Assembly (NCBI GenBank): GCA_944326815.1
Contig: CALVFI010000001.1
Coordinates: forward strand, 1-64,000
Source: an uncultured Rikenellaceae bacterium
GTDB taxonomy: Bacteria; Bacteroidota; Bacteroidia; Bacteroidales; Rikenellaceae
Length of the DNA stretch: 64,000 nt
Direction of reading: 5' to 3'
A program made the position numbers and the translations under genes. Positions 34,878-44,731 of the stretch are shown here, in pieces; within the stretch, counting starts at the first letter, position 1, and the number at the start of each line of letters is the position of its first letter. Under the pieces are notes generated by a model. It had not been told where the DNA came from and searched no databases. It saw nothing but the letters and a program-made list of their open reading frames with translations.

Positions 34878-36023
34878 TTACCACTTTTTGATAACAACGC
34901 CTTTAGGCATGGTATACATGTCGGGCAGATCCTTTTCAAAGAGCGTATAAGGATCATCATAGAACACCTGGAAGTCCTCTGCGGTCGAATCTGAAGGATA
35001 AGGACCGTATGCATGGCTCGGTTTCTCATTGCGCCATGCTACCACCATGCTGCACGGATTGCCTTTCATAGCCGGAAGCAGATCGACAGTCCAATAATCG
35101 GGCTTATGATTGTTTTCCAGACCCGTTTCAGTTACACCGACAGGTTTGCCGAGTTCGGCAGAGAGTTCCGAGATGGCTTTCATATTGGAAACGAATGCGC
35201 GTGTATTACGTCCATGATAGCAGTCCATACCGAGCAGGTCGACCCACTCGTCGCCCGGCCAACGGAACTGCAAACGGGCCTTCGGATCGGGATAGACGGC
35301 ATCCATCTGCGGAGAAATGGCGTAAATCACGTTATGAACGCCTTTCACATCGCGCAGATAGGTAATGATGAAACGCCAGAAGTCGATGAATTCCTGCTCA
35401 GTAGTCGCTTTGGACCCCCACCAGTTCCACGTCTGGGTATGTTCGTGAAGAGGACGGAAAATCACCGGAATCAGCTTGCCGTTTTCGTCCACCATCTTGC
35501 TGAATGCCTCAGCCACATCGTCCAGACGTTTCTTGTATTTGATATTCATCTCGCTACCCTCGGTCAGAATCTGATCGACAACCTTCGTGTTGTCCCAAGC
35601 CGTACCGACAGGATATTTCTTACCTGGGCCTTCGGTCAGCGGATTGGTCTGATGCCATACGAGCATACTGAGACCTCCGCGTTTGTGAGCTGCTTTGATG
35701 AATTCGATCTTGCGGTCGTCAATACCGGCCATATCGAGGCTATAGACAGCGGGATGATCGCCCACGATGTCTTTCACGTCACTACGATCGGCATCACCAC
35801 GCCAACCGACTCCATAAGAGGGATAGTCATGATGGCCGAACATGACGCCTTTTTTCTGGATCTCCCAAAGATTTGCATACAAAGCCTTGGTCTCGGGAGT
35901 AGCATCCGGATCCACCATGCGGAGCACCGTCTTCTTGGCATCTGTTTTTTTCTTACCCGCAGCATATCCCGCTGTCAACGAGAAGAGTGCGAGCCCAATA
36001 GTCAAAATTCGTAAGATTTTCAT
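34878..36023 (-). CDS. GH26 beta-mannanase-type glycoside hydrolase, periplasmic
   Basis: A 381-residue GH26 enzyme with a signal peptide ending YAAG and no lipobox. The opening block MVDPDATPETKALYANLW and FGHHDYPSYG, the acid/base Glu194 in RPLHEHTQTWNWWG, and the nucleophile Glu299 in GVTETGLE are all clear. It is closely similar, block by block, to the lipoprotein GH26 at 43211-44521. This recalls the Bacteroides ovatus mannan locus, where one GH26 is at the surface and one in the periplasm. It sits three bases from the next GH26 gene. Confidence 0.9.
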   Translation of the reverse strand: MKILRILTIGLALFSLTAGYAAGKKKTDAKKTVLRMVDPDATPETKALYANLWEIQKKGVMFGHHDYPSYGVGWRGDADRSDVKDIVGDHPAVYSLDMAGIDDRKIEFIKAAHKRGGLSMLVWHQTNPLTEGPGKKYPVGTAWDNTKVVDQILTEGSEMNIKYKKRLDDVAEAFSKMVDENGKLIPVIFRPLHEHTQTWNWWGSKATTEQEFIDFWRFIITYLRDVKGVHNVIYAISPQMDAVYPDPKARLQFRWPGDEWVDLLGMDCYHGRNTRAFVSNMKAISELSAELGKPVGVTETGLENNHKPDYWTVDLLPAMKGNPCSMVVAWRNEKPSHAYGPYPSDSTAEDFQVFYDDPYTLFEKDLPDMYTMPKGVVIKKW

Positions 36024-36057
36024 ACGTTAGTTATTTTAGGATGATTGAACAATAAAT

Positions 36058-37227
<1,170 letters not shown>

Positions 37228-37332
37228 TTATCGGAGGATTCTCCTCCTCGTCCCAGACGCCCGGCACCCGTGCCTCTGGTTTGCCATGCTGCATCATTTC
37301 ATCAGCACGGAGTTAGAGAACCCTACGACGGA

Positions 37333-38832
37333 TTACCACACGTAAGTTCCCACCGACCCCGGATCGAGTCGAATCTCGGCAAAAAGTCCGTTATGTTGCA
37401 CTTTGAACGACCGTTGCGACCAGGTATCGTTCACCACAATAAGCACGATCTTTCCGTCAGGGGTCTTGTAGGCCACGTTAGGCAACACATTCGCATGTTC
37501 GACCGTTACGGCCCGATACACCTGCGGACGCTGCTCATCTTCGCCCAGAATCAGTCCCTGGTCGTAGGGTGCCGTCGAAGCGATACGCACCGAACCCGGA
37601 CGCACGAATTTCGAAGCATGGGCAATGACGTAATACGCAATATTGCGGGTCACCTGATCACCATCGATAGTAATAGCTCCCTGGCACATCGAGCATCCTC
37701 CGTTATCCGTATGCGGATCATTGTTCGGATCGGCAGCAAGGTTCCACAGGATGACGTTCTTGCTCCAGTTGCGCGTAATGCCCACAATCAGGCGATTCAC
37801 GGCTCCGGCGATGTTGATCGTCGGGCTGCCGGGTTGTTCTGTGGTCATCTGCTCCGTAAAATAGATATTCTTATCGGGGCGGGCATTATACACATAGGTC
37901 ATAGCCGAAAGATCGCCCATGTAGTGATGGAATCCCGATCCGTCCACATATTGCGCTGCCTCCGGGTCGCTCAGAATCGCCAACGGATAGTCGGGCCGGT
38001 CGCAGTTATGGTCGAACAGAATAATCTTGGTTTTCAGGTTGTTCTCCCGGAAGGCAGGCCCAAGGTAATCGCGGATAAACTCCGCCTGCTGCCAAGCGAA
38101 CCAGGGCATACTGGGCGTATTGCGCGAGTTCATCGGTTCGTTCTGTACGGTAACCGCATCGATCGTGATACCCTCTTTCTGCATGGCCTGCACGTATTTC
38201 ACGAAATAGTTCGCATAGACCTCATAGCACTCATGACGCAGTTGACCGCCACGCACATTGAACTGTTCCTTCATCCAGGCCGGGGCCGACCACGGCGAAC
38301 TCATAATCTTGATATCGGGATTGATTGCCAGAATCTCTTTCATCACGGGAACCACATCTTTCAGGTCCTGCGCAAGGCTGAAGTGCTGCAATCCGAAATC
38401 GGACTCTCCCTCCGGCATATCGTCATAGGAGAAGACAAAACTGTTCAAATCGGACGAGCCGATCGTCAGACGGATATAGCTCACTCCGATATTATTGCCG
38501 TCCCAGGCAAATAGTTCATGAAGAATCTTAGCACGCGCCTCCTTGCTCATCTTCATCAGATGTTCGGCGCTACCTCCCGTAAGGGCATACCCGAAACCGT
38601 CCATCACCTGCATGGGTTGACGGTCGTCGATGATGATCGGCAGCGCCTTGCCGCTCGTACGATTGGAGAACGGTATGGTTTGAGCCTGTTTTTCAAACAG
38701 CATGGAACGATCGGCCTTGGTGATCCACGCCTCGATTTGCGGCATCTCGGCCGGCTGGGCGGAAAGTGTACCCACACCCAGCATCAGTGCAGGCAACGCC
38801 CCTTTTATCATTTTTCTCATCACAAATTGCAT
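37333..38832 (-). CDS. GH30 glycoside hydrolase
   Basis: A 499-residue enzyme from the ATG at 38832 (a GTG five codons earlier is possible). Signal peptide ends TLSAQ. GH30 features: DGFGYALTGGSAEHL near the N-terminus, SSPWSAPAWMK, acid/base Glu232 in VTVQNEPMN, nucleophile Glu327 in IYFTEQMT, and a C-terminal beta domain (IVLIVVNDTWSQRSF). GH30 members include beta-glucosidase-like, beta-1,6-glucanase and xylanase types; the subfamily cannot be fixed by eye. A second, distinct GH30 lies at 59913-61382. Confidence 0.87.
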   Translation of the reverse strand: MQFVMRKMIKGALPALMLGVGTLSAQPAEMPQIEAWITKADRSMLFEKQAQTIPFSNRTSGKALPIIIDDRQPMQVMDGFGYALTGGSAEHLMKMSKEARAKILHELFAWDGNNIGVSYIRLTIGSSDLNSFVFSYDDMPEGESDFGLQHFSLAQDLKDVVPVMKEILAINPDIKIMSSPWSAPAWMKEQFNVRGGQLRHECYEVYANYFVKYVQAMQKEGITIDAVTVQNEPMNSRNTPSMPWFAWQQAEFIRDYLGPAFRENNLKTKIILFDHNCDRPDYPLAILSDPEAAQYVDGSGFHHYMGDLSAMTYVYNARPDKNIYFTEQMTTEQPGSPTINIAGAVNRLIVGITRNWSKNVILWNLAADPNNDPHTDNGGCSMCQGAITIDGDQVTRNIAYYVIAHASKFVRPGSVRIASTAPYDQGLILGEDEQRPQVYRAVTVEHANVLPNVAYKTPDGKIVLIVVNDTWSQRSFKVQHNGLFAEIRLDPGSVGTYVW

Positions 38833-38872
38833 GTTTTTATCTTTCACACCTCTTTATTTAATTAAGCCGTCC

Positions 38873-40528
38873 TTACGGCAACAGATTGCGGGCAGCGCGA
38901 TCGGGATCATTCGCCACTTTACACTCTTTGTTGAGAATCATCGTTTCGCCATTCTCTTGAGTATATTTGGGCCATGCGGGCAGCGCTTTGCAATTAGGAT
39001 CACCCGTGCGCATGAAGCTCAACAAGGCATCCGACATCTTATTCGACAACTTACGAGGACCGATACCCCCGCCGGTATGCGTAATCATCAGATCGGTATT
39101 GCGGAACCAGAAACTGATATCCACGCAATGGAACGCCCGGTGACGACCGTCGAACAGAGGCGACTCGTAGCCGAACCAGGCCATATAAACCGGAGAACTC
39201 TGTTGCAACTTCGTATTAGCAGCATGAACTACTCCCTGACGATTGGAGACAATCAACGCCCAGATCTCAATCGGACGACAATCTGGGAACTGTTTGGCAT
39301 ATCCTTCGACAATCTCTTTCGCCTTCTCGCCGTACTGTCCCTCGAGTTTCTCCACGACGCCATCGAACGTAATATCTTCCAACTCCGGATTATCCCGATT
39401 GGGGTTCCACTCATGGAACGTCGTGCAGAAGATCATCGGAATATCGGGAATCGACGCATCACCTTCGGCGAAAAATCCGTCGGCCGGAAGGTCCACACCA
39501 TCAGCCACCGGAGCAAAACCGCCACGCTGTCCCTTGCCAGCATACTCGCGGCTCACTTTCCGCTGGGCACGCTCGGCAATCTGCATATACTCTTCCCAAG
39601 GCATCTCCTGCAATTTGTCAATTTCGGCCGGTTTGAGGCCGGCTTCAACAAGAATCTGCTCGCCAATCATCTCGGCATACTCCTTATTGTTCGCACCGGT
39701 CGCACTCCCACTCAAAGCGACACCCTTATGTACCAGCCCTTTGGCTGCCGGCATCGATGCCAATGTGCAGACTTTCGATCCGCCGCCTGATTGTCCCATG
39801 ATTGTCACATTATCCGGATCACCTCCAAAGTTGGCGATATTGTCATGCACCCACTGCAGAGCGGCCACCATATCGAGCACGCCCACATTTCCGGAGTGTT
39901 TGTACTTCTCTCCACCCACTTTCGCCAGATCCGAGTATCCGAGCGGGCCGAGACGGTGATTGATCGAGCAGAACACAATGTCGCCGTAACGAGCGATGTT
40001 CTCTCCGTCGTAACCATCCTGTTCGATTCCATTGCCACGAGCGTACCCTCCGCCATGAAGCCAGACAAGCACCGGACGTTTCTTACCGTCGATACCCGGA
40101 GTCCACAGATTCAGACGCAGGCAATCCTCGCTCAACACGTCGTAGTTCCAATGGTCCACAAATACCGAGTAAGACTCCGGACTCCGATCGTATATGTCTT
40201 GAGGTGCAGAGTTCCCCCAAAAAACCGCAGGCCGAACTCCTTCCCAAGGTTCCGGTTCCTGAGGAGGCATGAAACGATTCTCCCCCGCCGTACTGGCTCC
40301 GTAAGGAATTCCCCGGAAATTATAGATCCCCCGCATGATAAAACCCCGAACCTTCCCGTACTCGGTTTCTGCCACGGCAATATTCTCACCGATGAAAATC
40401 TGTTGTTCATCTTCGTCGGGCATGGGGTTGGTCGACTTAGTGCCGGCCCCACCACACGAAACACACAACACAAACCCCGTCGCGCATATGCACAAGGTCA
40501 CTGTCCTGATTAAATGATAAACTTTCAT
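38873..40528 (-). CDS. Type-B carboxylesterase, lipoprotein
   Basis: A 551-residue esterase with a lipobox (LCVSC, Cys25), so likely membrane-anchored. The alpha/beta hydrolase core has the oxyanion motif WLHGGGYARGNG (~156-167) and nucleophile Ser247 in GQSGGG. The EDCLRLNLWTP motif before it is typical of type-B carboxylesterases. A catalytic His is likely in RAFHCVDISFWF near the C-terminus. It is the first gene of the minus-strand operon (promoter-like element at 40608-40615), probably removing ester groups from the glycan. Confidence 0.85.
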   Translation of the reverse strand: MKVYHLIRTVTLCICATGFVLCVSCGGAGTKSTNPMPDEDEQQIFIGENIAVAETEYGKVRGFIMRGIYNFRGIPYGASTAGENRFMPPQEPEPWEGVRPAVFWGNSAPQDIYDRSPESYSVFVDHWNYDVLSEDCLRLNLWTPGIDGKKRPVLVWLHGGGYARGNGIEQDGYDGENIARYGDIVFCSINHRLGPLGYSDLAKVGGEKYKHSGNVGVLDMVAALQWVHDNIANFGGDPDNVTIMGQSGGGSKVCTLASMPAAKGLVHKGVALSGSATGANNKEYAEMIGEQILVEAGLKPAEIDKLQEMPWEEYMQIAERAQRKVSREYAGKGQRGGFAPVADGVDLPADGFFAEGDASIPDIPMIFCTTFHEWNPNRDNPELEDITFDGVVEKLEGQYGEKAKEIVEGYAKQFPDCRPIEIWALIVSNRQGVVHAANTKLQQSSPVYMAWFGYESPLFDGRHRAFHCVDISFWFRNTDLMITHTGGGIGPRKLSNKMSDALLSFMRTGDPNCKALPAWPKYTQENGETMILNKECKVANDPDRAARNLLP

Positions 40529-40607
40529 AATAGATGTCCTTTTAGGTTACCTTTCAGATTAAATCAGAATAGGAAACAGACTAAACAAAAAACCTATTTC
40601 CCATTTT

Positions 40608-40615
40608 CAAAGGTA
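40608..40615 (-). promoter_or_regulatory. -7 promoter element of the minus-strand hydrolase operon
   Basis: On the minus strand TACCTTTG fits TAnnTTTG, about 80 bases before the carboxylesterase ATG. A -33 TTTG is not evident. Confidence 0.45.
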
Positions 40616-40892
40616 TGAATAATGTTAAATTATTACTGATACTTTTTTAGCTTATAATGGTACTATTCCGATGGTTACATATTTTCACCCCCATCGTATT
40701 TTCAAAATCCGAACTGCCAATACACAAACAATACAAAACCTAAATAGCTTTATATCAACACAATAAAAAATTAGATTTTGATAAATCGCCCCATTTTTCA
40801 CACAATAAACACAAACCTTCTCAGGTTCAATATTTAACATATAAACGATAAAAAAATATCACTTTAACATACAATATATACTTTTTTTTTAT

Positions 40893-40900
40893 TATGTTTG
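40893..40900 (+). promoter_or_regulatory. -7 promoter element of the AraC regulator, next to a T9 run
   Basis: TATGTTTG fits TAnnTTTG. A run of nine T (40882-40890) lies in the spacer just upstream. The AraC ATG is ~98 bases downstream. Confidence 0.48.
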
Positions 40901-40997
40901 CAACACCCAAAGATGAATCAATAATAACTAAACTCGAACCGACAAATCGACCCCGATACGAAAATTCCGTCACGACCACTAACCTAAAGGAATCAGC

Positions 40998-41873
40998 ATG
41001 GAAATTTTCAGAGAAATCACCCCTTTGACCCCAAACGACTGTTTTATGATCTTTTCCCGTCATAAAAAACAGTTCGATTTCCCATTACACACCCACAACG
41101 AGATCGAACTGAATCTTGTGATCAACGGAAAAGGATCGCAACGGATCATTGGCAACCACATCGGCACAATCGACGATATGGAATTAGTCATGGTCGGCTC
41201 CGATGTCACACACGGCTGGTTTACCGACCAATGCCAAAGTGAAGACATCCACGAGGTCACCATCCAGTTTCACGCAGACCTGTTCGACGAGAAATTCCTC
41301 AAGCGTAACCAAATGGCCAACATCCGCAAGATGTTCGAAGACGCCAAACGAGGTATCCTATTTTCTCGCGAAACCACAGAAAAAGTAGCACCCCGAATCG
41401 AAGCGCTCTACAACAACGACAACGAAGGTTTTCACTCTGTACTCGACCTTTTAGCCATCATTTATGATTTATCGATGGCCGAGGACGTAAAACTGTTGTC
41501 TGACCCAACATTCGACCAAAAACAGATGCGTTCGAACAGTAGACGAATCGAAAGCGTATTCGAATACATGAACAAAAATTTCAACAAGCAGATCACGCTT
41601 TCCGAGGTTGCCCAGATCGCTAACATGTCCGAGGTTTCATTCAGCCGTTTCATCAAGAAACACACGGGATTCAACTTCGTTGAAACATTGAACGAGATTC
41701 GACTGGGACATGTCTCGCGCATGCTCATCGATACCAACTTAACCATTTCCGAAGTTGCTTTTTGCTGCGGCTTCAACAATATGGCCAATTTCAACCGCAT
41801 CTTTAAGCGCAAAAAAGGATTAACTCCGAACAAATTTCGGAAAACATATATGCCAAAAAAGATATATGTTTAA
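40998..41873 (+). CDS. AraC-family regulator of the polysaccharide locus
   Basis: A 291-residue regulator with an N-terminal cupin-like sensing domain (~15-110, FPLHTHNEIELNLVINGKG) and two helix-turn-helix motifs in the C-terminal ~100 residues (ITLSEVAQIANMSEVSFSRF and LTISEVAFCCGFNNMANFNR, ending RKKGLTPNKFRKTY). It is a soluble AraC protein, unlike the hybrid two-component or SusR-type regulators that control many Bacteroidales loci. Placed between the two halves of the locus, it is the likely controller of both, sensing a breakdown sugar. Confidence 0.88.
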   Translation: MEIFREITPLTPNDCFMIFSRHKKQFDFPLHTHNEIELNLVINGKGSQRIIGNHIGTIDDMELVMVGSDVTHGWFTDQCQSEDIHEVTIQFHADLFDEKFLKRNQMANIRKMFEDAKRGILFSRETTEKVAPRIEALYNNDNEGFHSVLDLLAIIYDLSMAEDVKLLSDPTFDQKQMRSNSRRIESVFEYMNKNFNKQITLSEVAQIANMSEVSFSRFIKKHTGFNFVETLNEIRLGHVSRMLIDTNLTISEVAFCCGFNNMANFNRIFKRKKGLTPNKFRKTYMPKKIYV

Positions 41874-42090
41874 ATATCCGGTCACCACTTATCCGGATCG
41901 GTCCACTCACTTTTCTGTATTTTTTATGAAGCCGTTTTTTAATGCTGACGAGGAGTTACTTAACCTCCATAAAAAGAAACGGGAAATAAGGCATTGGAGC
42001 TACTTTAAAAGCAATGCAAAAAGAACAAAAATGTATTTTTTAATACCATATATTGAAAAAATAGTATCAATTTATTAATATGTCAATACG

Positions 42091-42098
42091 TAATTTTG
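42091..42098 (+). promoter_or_regulatory. -7 promoter element of the plus-strand operon
   Basis: TAATTTTG fits TAnnTTTG, about 82 bases before the ATG at 42180. No good -33 element is found, in keeping with control by an activator such as the AraC protein. Confidence 0.48.
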
Positions 42099-42113
42099 TA
42101 TCATAAAATGGTG

Positions 42114-42129
42114 GGACGACGCGTCGTCC
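42114..42129. promoter_or_regulatory. Perfect 16-base palindrome in the leader
   Basis: GGACGACG followed by CGTCGTCC, a GC-rich perfect palindrome in an AT-rich stretch, just downstream of the predicted start of transcription. It could be a regulator site or an RNA hairpin stabilising the leader. Confidence 0.5.
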
Positions 42130-42179
42130 TGCTACGTATTTTGGAAAAAATGCATTAACACTATCTAACTTAACCTATT

Positions 42180-43199
42180 ATGAGAACATTAAAGTACTTA
42201 ATGGCAATGGTTACAGTTTTTCTTGTCACCCTATCTTGCGATGACATTAAGAGAAATCAGGAACCATTGGTCGATCCCTGGACAAGGGAAAGGACTCCTG
42301 CGTCACTTACCCTTGCGGGACAAGTGGGCACAGCCACGATCTCAAATGATTGGCGAAACGATGACAAAGGCACAATTGCCGTCACTTTGGTAACTCCGGA
42401 GGATCCTGCTTCCGTCAAAGTGGAAGAAATCACGCTTCAGTACAATGCAACAGCAAACATTCAGGCCGGCAGCGTACTCGATTTCAGCAGTGGTTCTGCA
42501 CAATTCGTAGTTACAGCAGAAACTGGTGAGACACGGACTTACACCATTACCTATGATCCTTTCATAGAGACCTTGGAAGGTACTTATGCGTTCGAATCAA
42601 TAAAAGGTTTGGATGATTGGGGTAAATGTCCATATTCTGTTATCGGTGGATGGGATGGCAACGTAACTTATTCAACGCCTAATGACAAATCATGGCAATG
42701 GAAAGACTATGGCTTTGACAAAGATAATGACAATACTGTCAGCATTAAACTCGAAGGAGTAGACAATGCCAAAGGAGTTTCATATGGAACAATGCTGAAC
42801 CTGGCCGGTGAAAATGGGAAATATGCCACTTTCATTTGGACTGATGGCACAGATCTCACTTCTTATTATCGTATTATTCCAGAAGGAAAGTCTCGATGGG
42901 CAAGAGATACAAAAACGAACGTAGTATCTATTTATGCTTACGAAGATACAAATCGCGAAAATCCGCTCTATACAACTACGATGCTTACAGCAGGACAGTT
43001 CGCCCCTGACAATGCAGAAGGAAAGAAGATCACTGTACCTCACTTTGCATTTTATCGTCAATTCCCTGGACCATATAATGATCACAGTGATACGGGCGAT
43101 GCTCGTTTCCAGAAAAACAACATCCGTGACACGTTCACTTTCTTGAACAAAACAGACGAGGGTCCGCTTGACAATCACAACGATCTTTTGTCGGAATAG
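42180..43199 (+). CDS. Surface lipoprotein, probable glycan-binding protein
   Basis: A 339-residue lipoprotein (LSC lipobox, Cys ~20, followed by DD, an acidic stretch typical of surface-exposed Bacteroidota lipoproteins). Residues ~40-130 look like a DUF5018-type Ig domain (TPEDPASVKVEEITLQYNAT, ETRTYTITYDP). The C-terminal ~200 residues are rich in Trp and Tyr (WDGNVTYSTPNDKSWQWKDY), as in sugar-binding surfaces. It is the first gene of the plus-strand operon and lies 11 bases before a surface GH26, so capture of the glycan for that enzyme is the likely role. Confidence 0.66.
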   Translation: MRTLKYLMAMVTVFLVTLSCDDIKRNQEPLVDPWTRERTPASLTLAGQVGTATISNDWRNDDKGTIAVTLVTPEDPASVKVEEITLQYNATANIQAGSVLDFSSGSAQFVVTAETGETRTYTITYDPFIETLEGTYAFESIKGLDDWGKCPYSVIGGWDGNVTYSTPNDKSWQWKDYGFDKDNDNTVSIKLEGVDNAKGVSYGTMLNLAGENGKYATFIWTDGTDLTSYYRIIPEGKSRWARDTKTNVVSIYAYEDTNRENPLYTTTMLTAGQFAPDNAEGKKITVPHFAFYRQFPGPYNDHSDTGDARFQKNNIRDTFTFLNKTDEGPLDNHNDLLSE

Positions 43200-43210
43200 T
43201 AAGTCGACAA

Positions 43211-44521
43211 ATGTTTATATTACCTATGAACTTAAGAACGACTATATATAATACATTACGGATAGCTTTCCTGTTCGTATTCTGCGCCGGACTCACAATG
43301 GCTATGTCCTCTTGTGGCGGTGACGATAAAGGAGGTGGAAGTGGAGCCATAGTCGTTCCACCAGATCCAGATCCTGATCCAGATCCTGATCCAGATCCCT
43401 CTACAATACACCTGACAATGGTTGACCCTTATGCTACGGCTGAAACCAAAGCTTTGTATTCCCAATTGTGGAGTATCGCTGAAAAGGGTTTCATGTTCGG
43501 GCATCACGACGATCTATGGTACGGACGCTATTGGTATAACGAACAAGGAAATTCCGATACGAAAGCCGTATGTGGAGATTATCCTGCCGTTTTCAGTTTC
43601 GATTTCGCTACAATCATGGACAGCCGTAGCGGTCGCCAATACGAACAAGGAGAAAATGCTATTCGACGCCGTGTCATTCTCGAAGCCTATAAGCGTGGAG
43701 AAGTGCTTATCGGATGCTGCCATATCAACAATCCATTGACGGAACAAGAGTCGAATCTGGATGCATATCCCCAAGGAACCTCTTGGGATAACACCAAATG
43801 TGTCGATCAGATATTGCAAACAGGTACCGATGTAAACAAGAAATTCTTTACATGGCTCGACCGTCTGGCAGAATTTGTCAGCAATCTGAAAGATGACGAG
43901 GGTAAGTTGATTCCTGTTATCTTCCGTCCATTCCATGAACACACCCAAGATTGGTCTTGGTGGGGTTCAAAAGCAACCACCGAAGAAGAGTTCATCAACT
44001 TGTGGCGGACAACAGTTCGCTATCTTCGTGACACCAAAGGTGTACATAATCTGATTTACGCAATCTCTCCGCAAATGGACTCTAATTACGGAACAGGAAC
44101 ACGGAGCCGTTTGGTATTCCGTTGGCCGGGAGACGATTATGTTGATTTCATTGGCATGGACTGCTATCATGGAGGCAACTACGGAGCATTAAAAGCTAAT
44201 GCAGATGCCCTATCGGCTCTATCTATTGAAAAGAGTAAACCTTGTGGCGTAACAGAGACAGGTAAAGAGAAGTTTACTGAATCAAATTATTGGACTCAAG
44301 GGATTGTAGCTCCGCTTACCGGTCAACGAATCAGTATGGTTGTCATGTGGAGAAACAAATATGTCGGAACCAACGAAGATGATAAACACTATTTTTCTGT
44401 TTACCCAGGGCATCCCTCCGAAGAAGATTTCCGGACTATGTATGATAATGAAATCTCTATCTTTAGTAAAGACCTACCCGATATGTATAAAATGGCAGAA
44501 AACGTAACAGTCAATAACTAA
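43211..44521 (+). CDS. GH26 beta-mannanase-type glycoside hydrolase, surface lipoprotein
   Basis: A 436-residue lipoprotein GH26 (SSC lipobox, Cys ~35, then GGDDK, a likely surface-export signal). A Pro-Asp linker (~50-64, six PD pairs) lifts the catalytic domain off the membrane. The domain opens MVDPYATAETKALYSQLW and FGHHDDLWYG, with acid/base Glu243 in RPFHEHTQDWSWWG and nucleophile Glu349 in GVTETGKE. It is a close paralogue of the periplasmic GH26 at 34878-36023. It probably makes the first cuts at the cell surface before uptake by the SusCD pairs. An ATG five codons downstream (MNLRTT) is another possible start. Confidence 0.88.
   Translation: MFILPMNLRTTIYNTLRIAFLFVFCAGLTMAMSSCGGDDKGGGSGAIVVPPDPDPDPDPDPDPSTIHLTMVDPYATAETKALYSQLWSIAEKGFMFGHHDDLWYGRYWYNEQGNSDTKAVCGDYPAVFSFDFATIMDSRSGRQYEQGENAIRRRVILEAYKRGEVLIGCCHINNPLTEQESNLDAYPQGTSWDNTKCVDQILQTGTDVNKKFFTWLDRLAEFVSNLKDDEGKLIPVIFRPFHEHTQDWSWWGSKATTEEEFINLWRTTVRYLRDTKGVHNLIYAISPQMDSNYGTGTRSRLVFRWPGDDYVDFIGMDCYHGGNYGALKANADALSALSIEKSKPCGVTETGKEKFTESNYWTQGIVAPLTGQRISMVVMWRNKYVGTNEDDKHYFSVYPGHPSEEDFRTMYDNEISIFSKDLPDMYKMAENVTVNN
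43364..43399 (+). repeat. Tandem DNA repeat encoding an Asp-Pro linker
   Basis: Three copies of a 12-base unit (GATCCAGATCCT with small changes) encode six Asp-Pro pairs in the GH26 linker. Such repeats can change length by slippage without shifting the frame. Confidence 0.75.
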
Positions 44522-44731
44522 AGACGAATTAATTTTTATCTATACGAGTGTACAAATAGTGTTCGCTTGACTCTCTAAACACGCTGAGAATAGGTCAAAC
44601 GATTCGATTAATAATAAAAAAACACAATAAAGATGATCGAATCCGAGTGTACCAACAGTTTATTTTGTATAAACGAATCTGCAAAATAATACGAACAAAA
44701 GCAACTGATACTAACTTAAATAACGTAACCT

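Larger units (their letters stand above)
40529..40997. other. Divergent regulatory region of the polysaccharide locus
   Basis: About 470 AT-rich bases between the minus-strand operon and the AraC gene. It holds candidate -7 elements on both strands (40608-40615 minus, 40893-40900 plus) and a T9 run just before the plus one. No gene is seen. Confidence 0.6.
41874..42179. other. Leader region before the plus-strand polysaccharide operon
   Basis: About 306 bases with no convincing gene. It contains a promoter-like element at 42091-42098 and a strong 16-base palindrome at 42114-42129 in the predicted untranslated leader. Confidence 0.55.

Noticed and set aside
37270..38514. Plus-strand open frame of ~414 codons opposite the GH30 gene
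   Set aside because: Antisense shadow of a GH30 enzyme, low-complexity His/Arg-rich content.
41866..42078. Open frame of ~70 codons after the AraC gene
   Set aside because: Overlaps the AraC stop and the AT-rich leader, no signal peptide or known family, and ends before the promoter-like element.
43364..43399. Short tandem repeats considered as a CRISPR-like array
   Set aside because: Units are 12 bases, contiguous and within the GH26 coding frame. There are no spacers.
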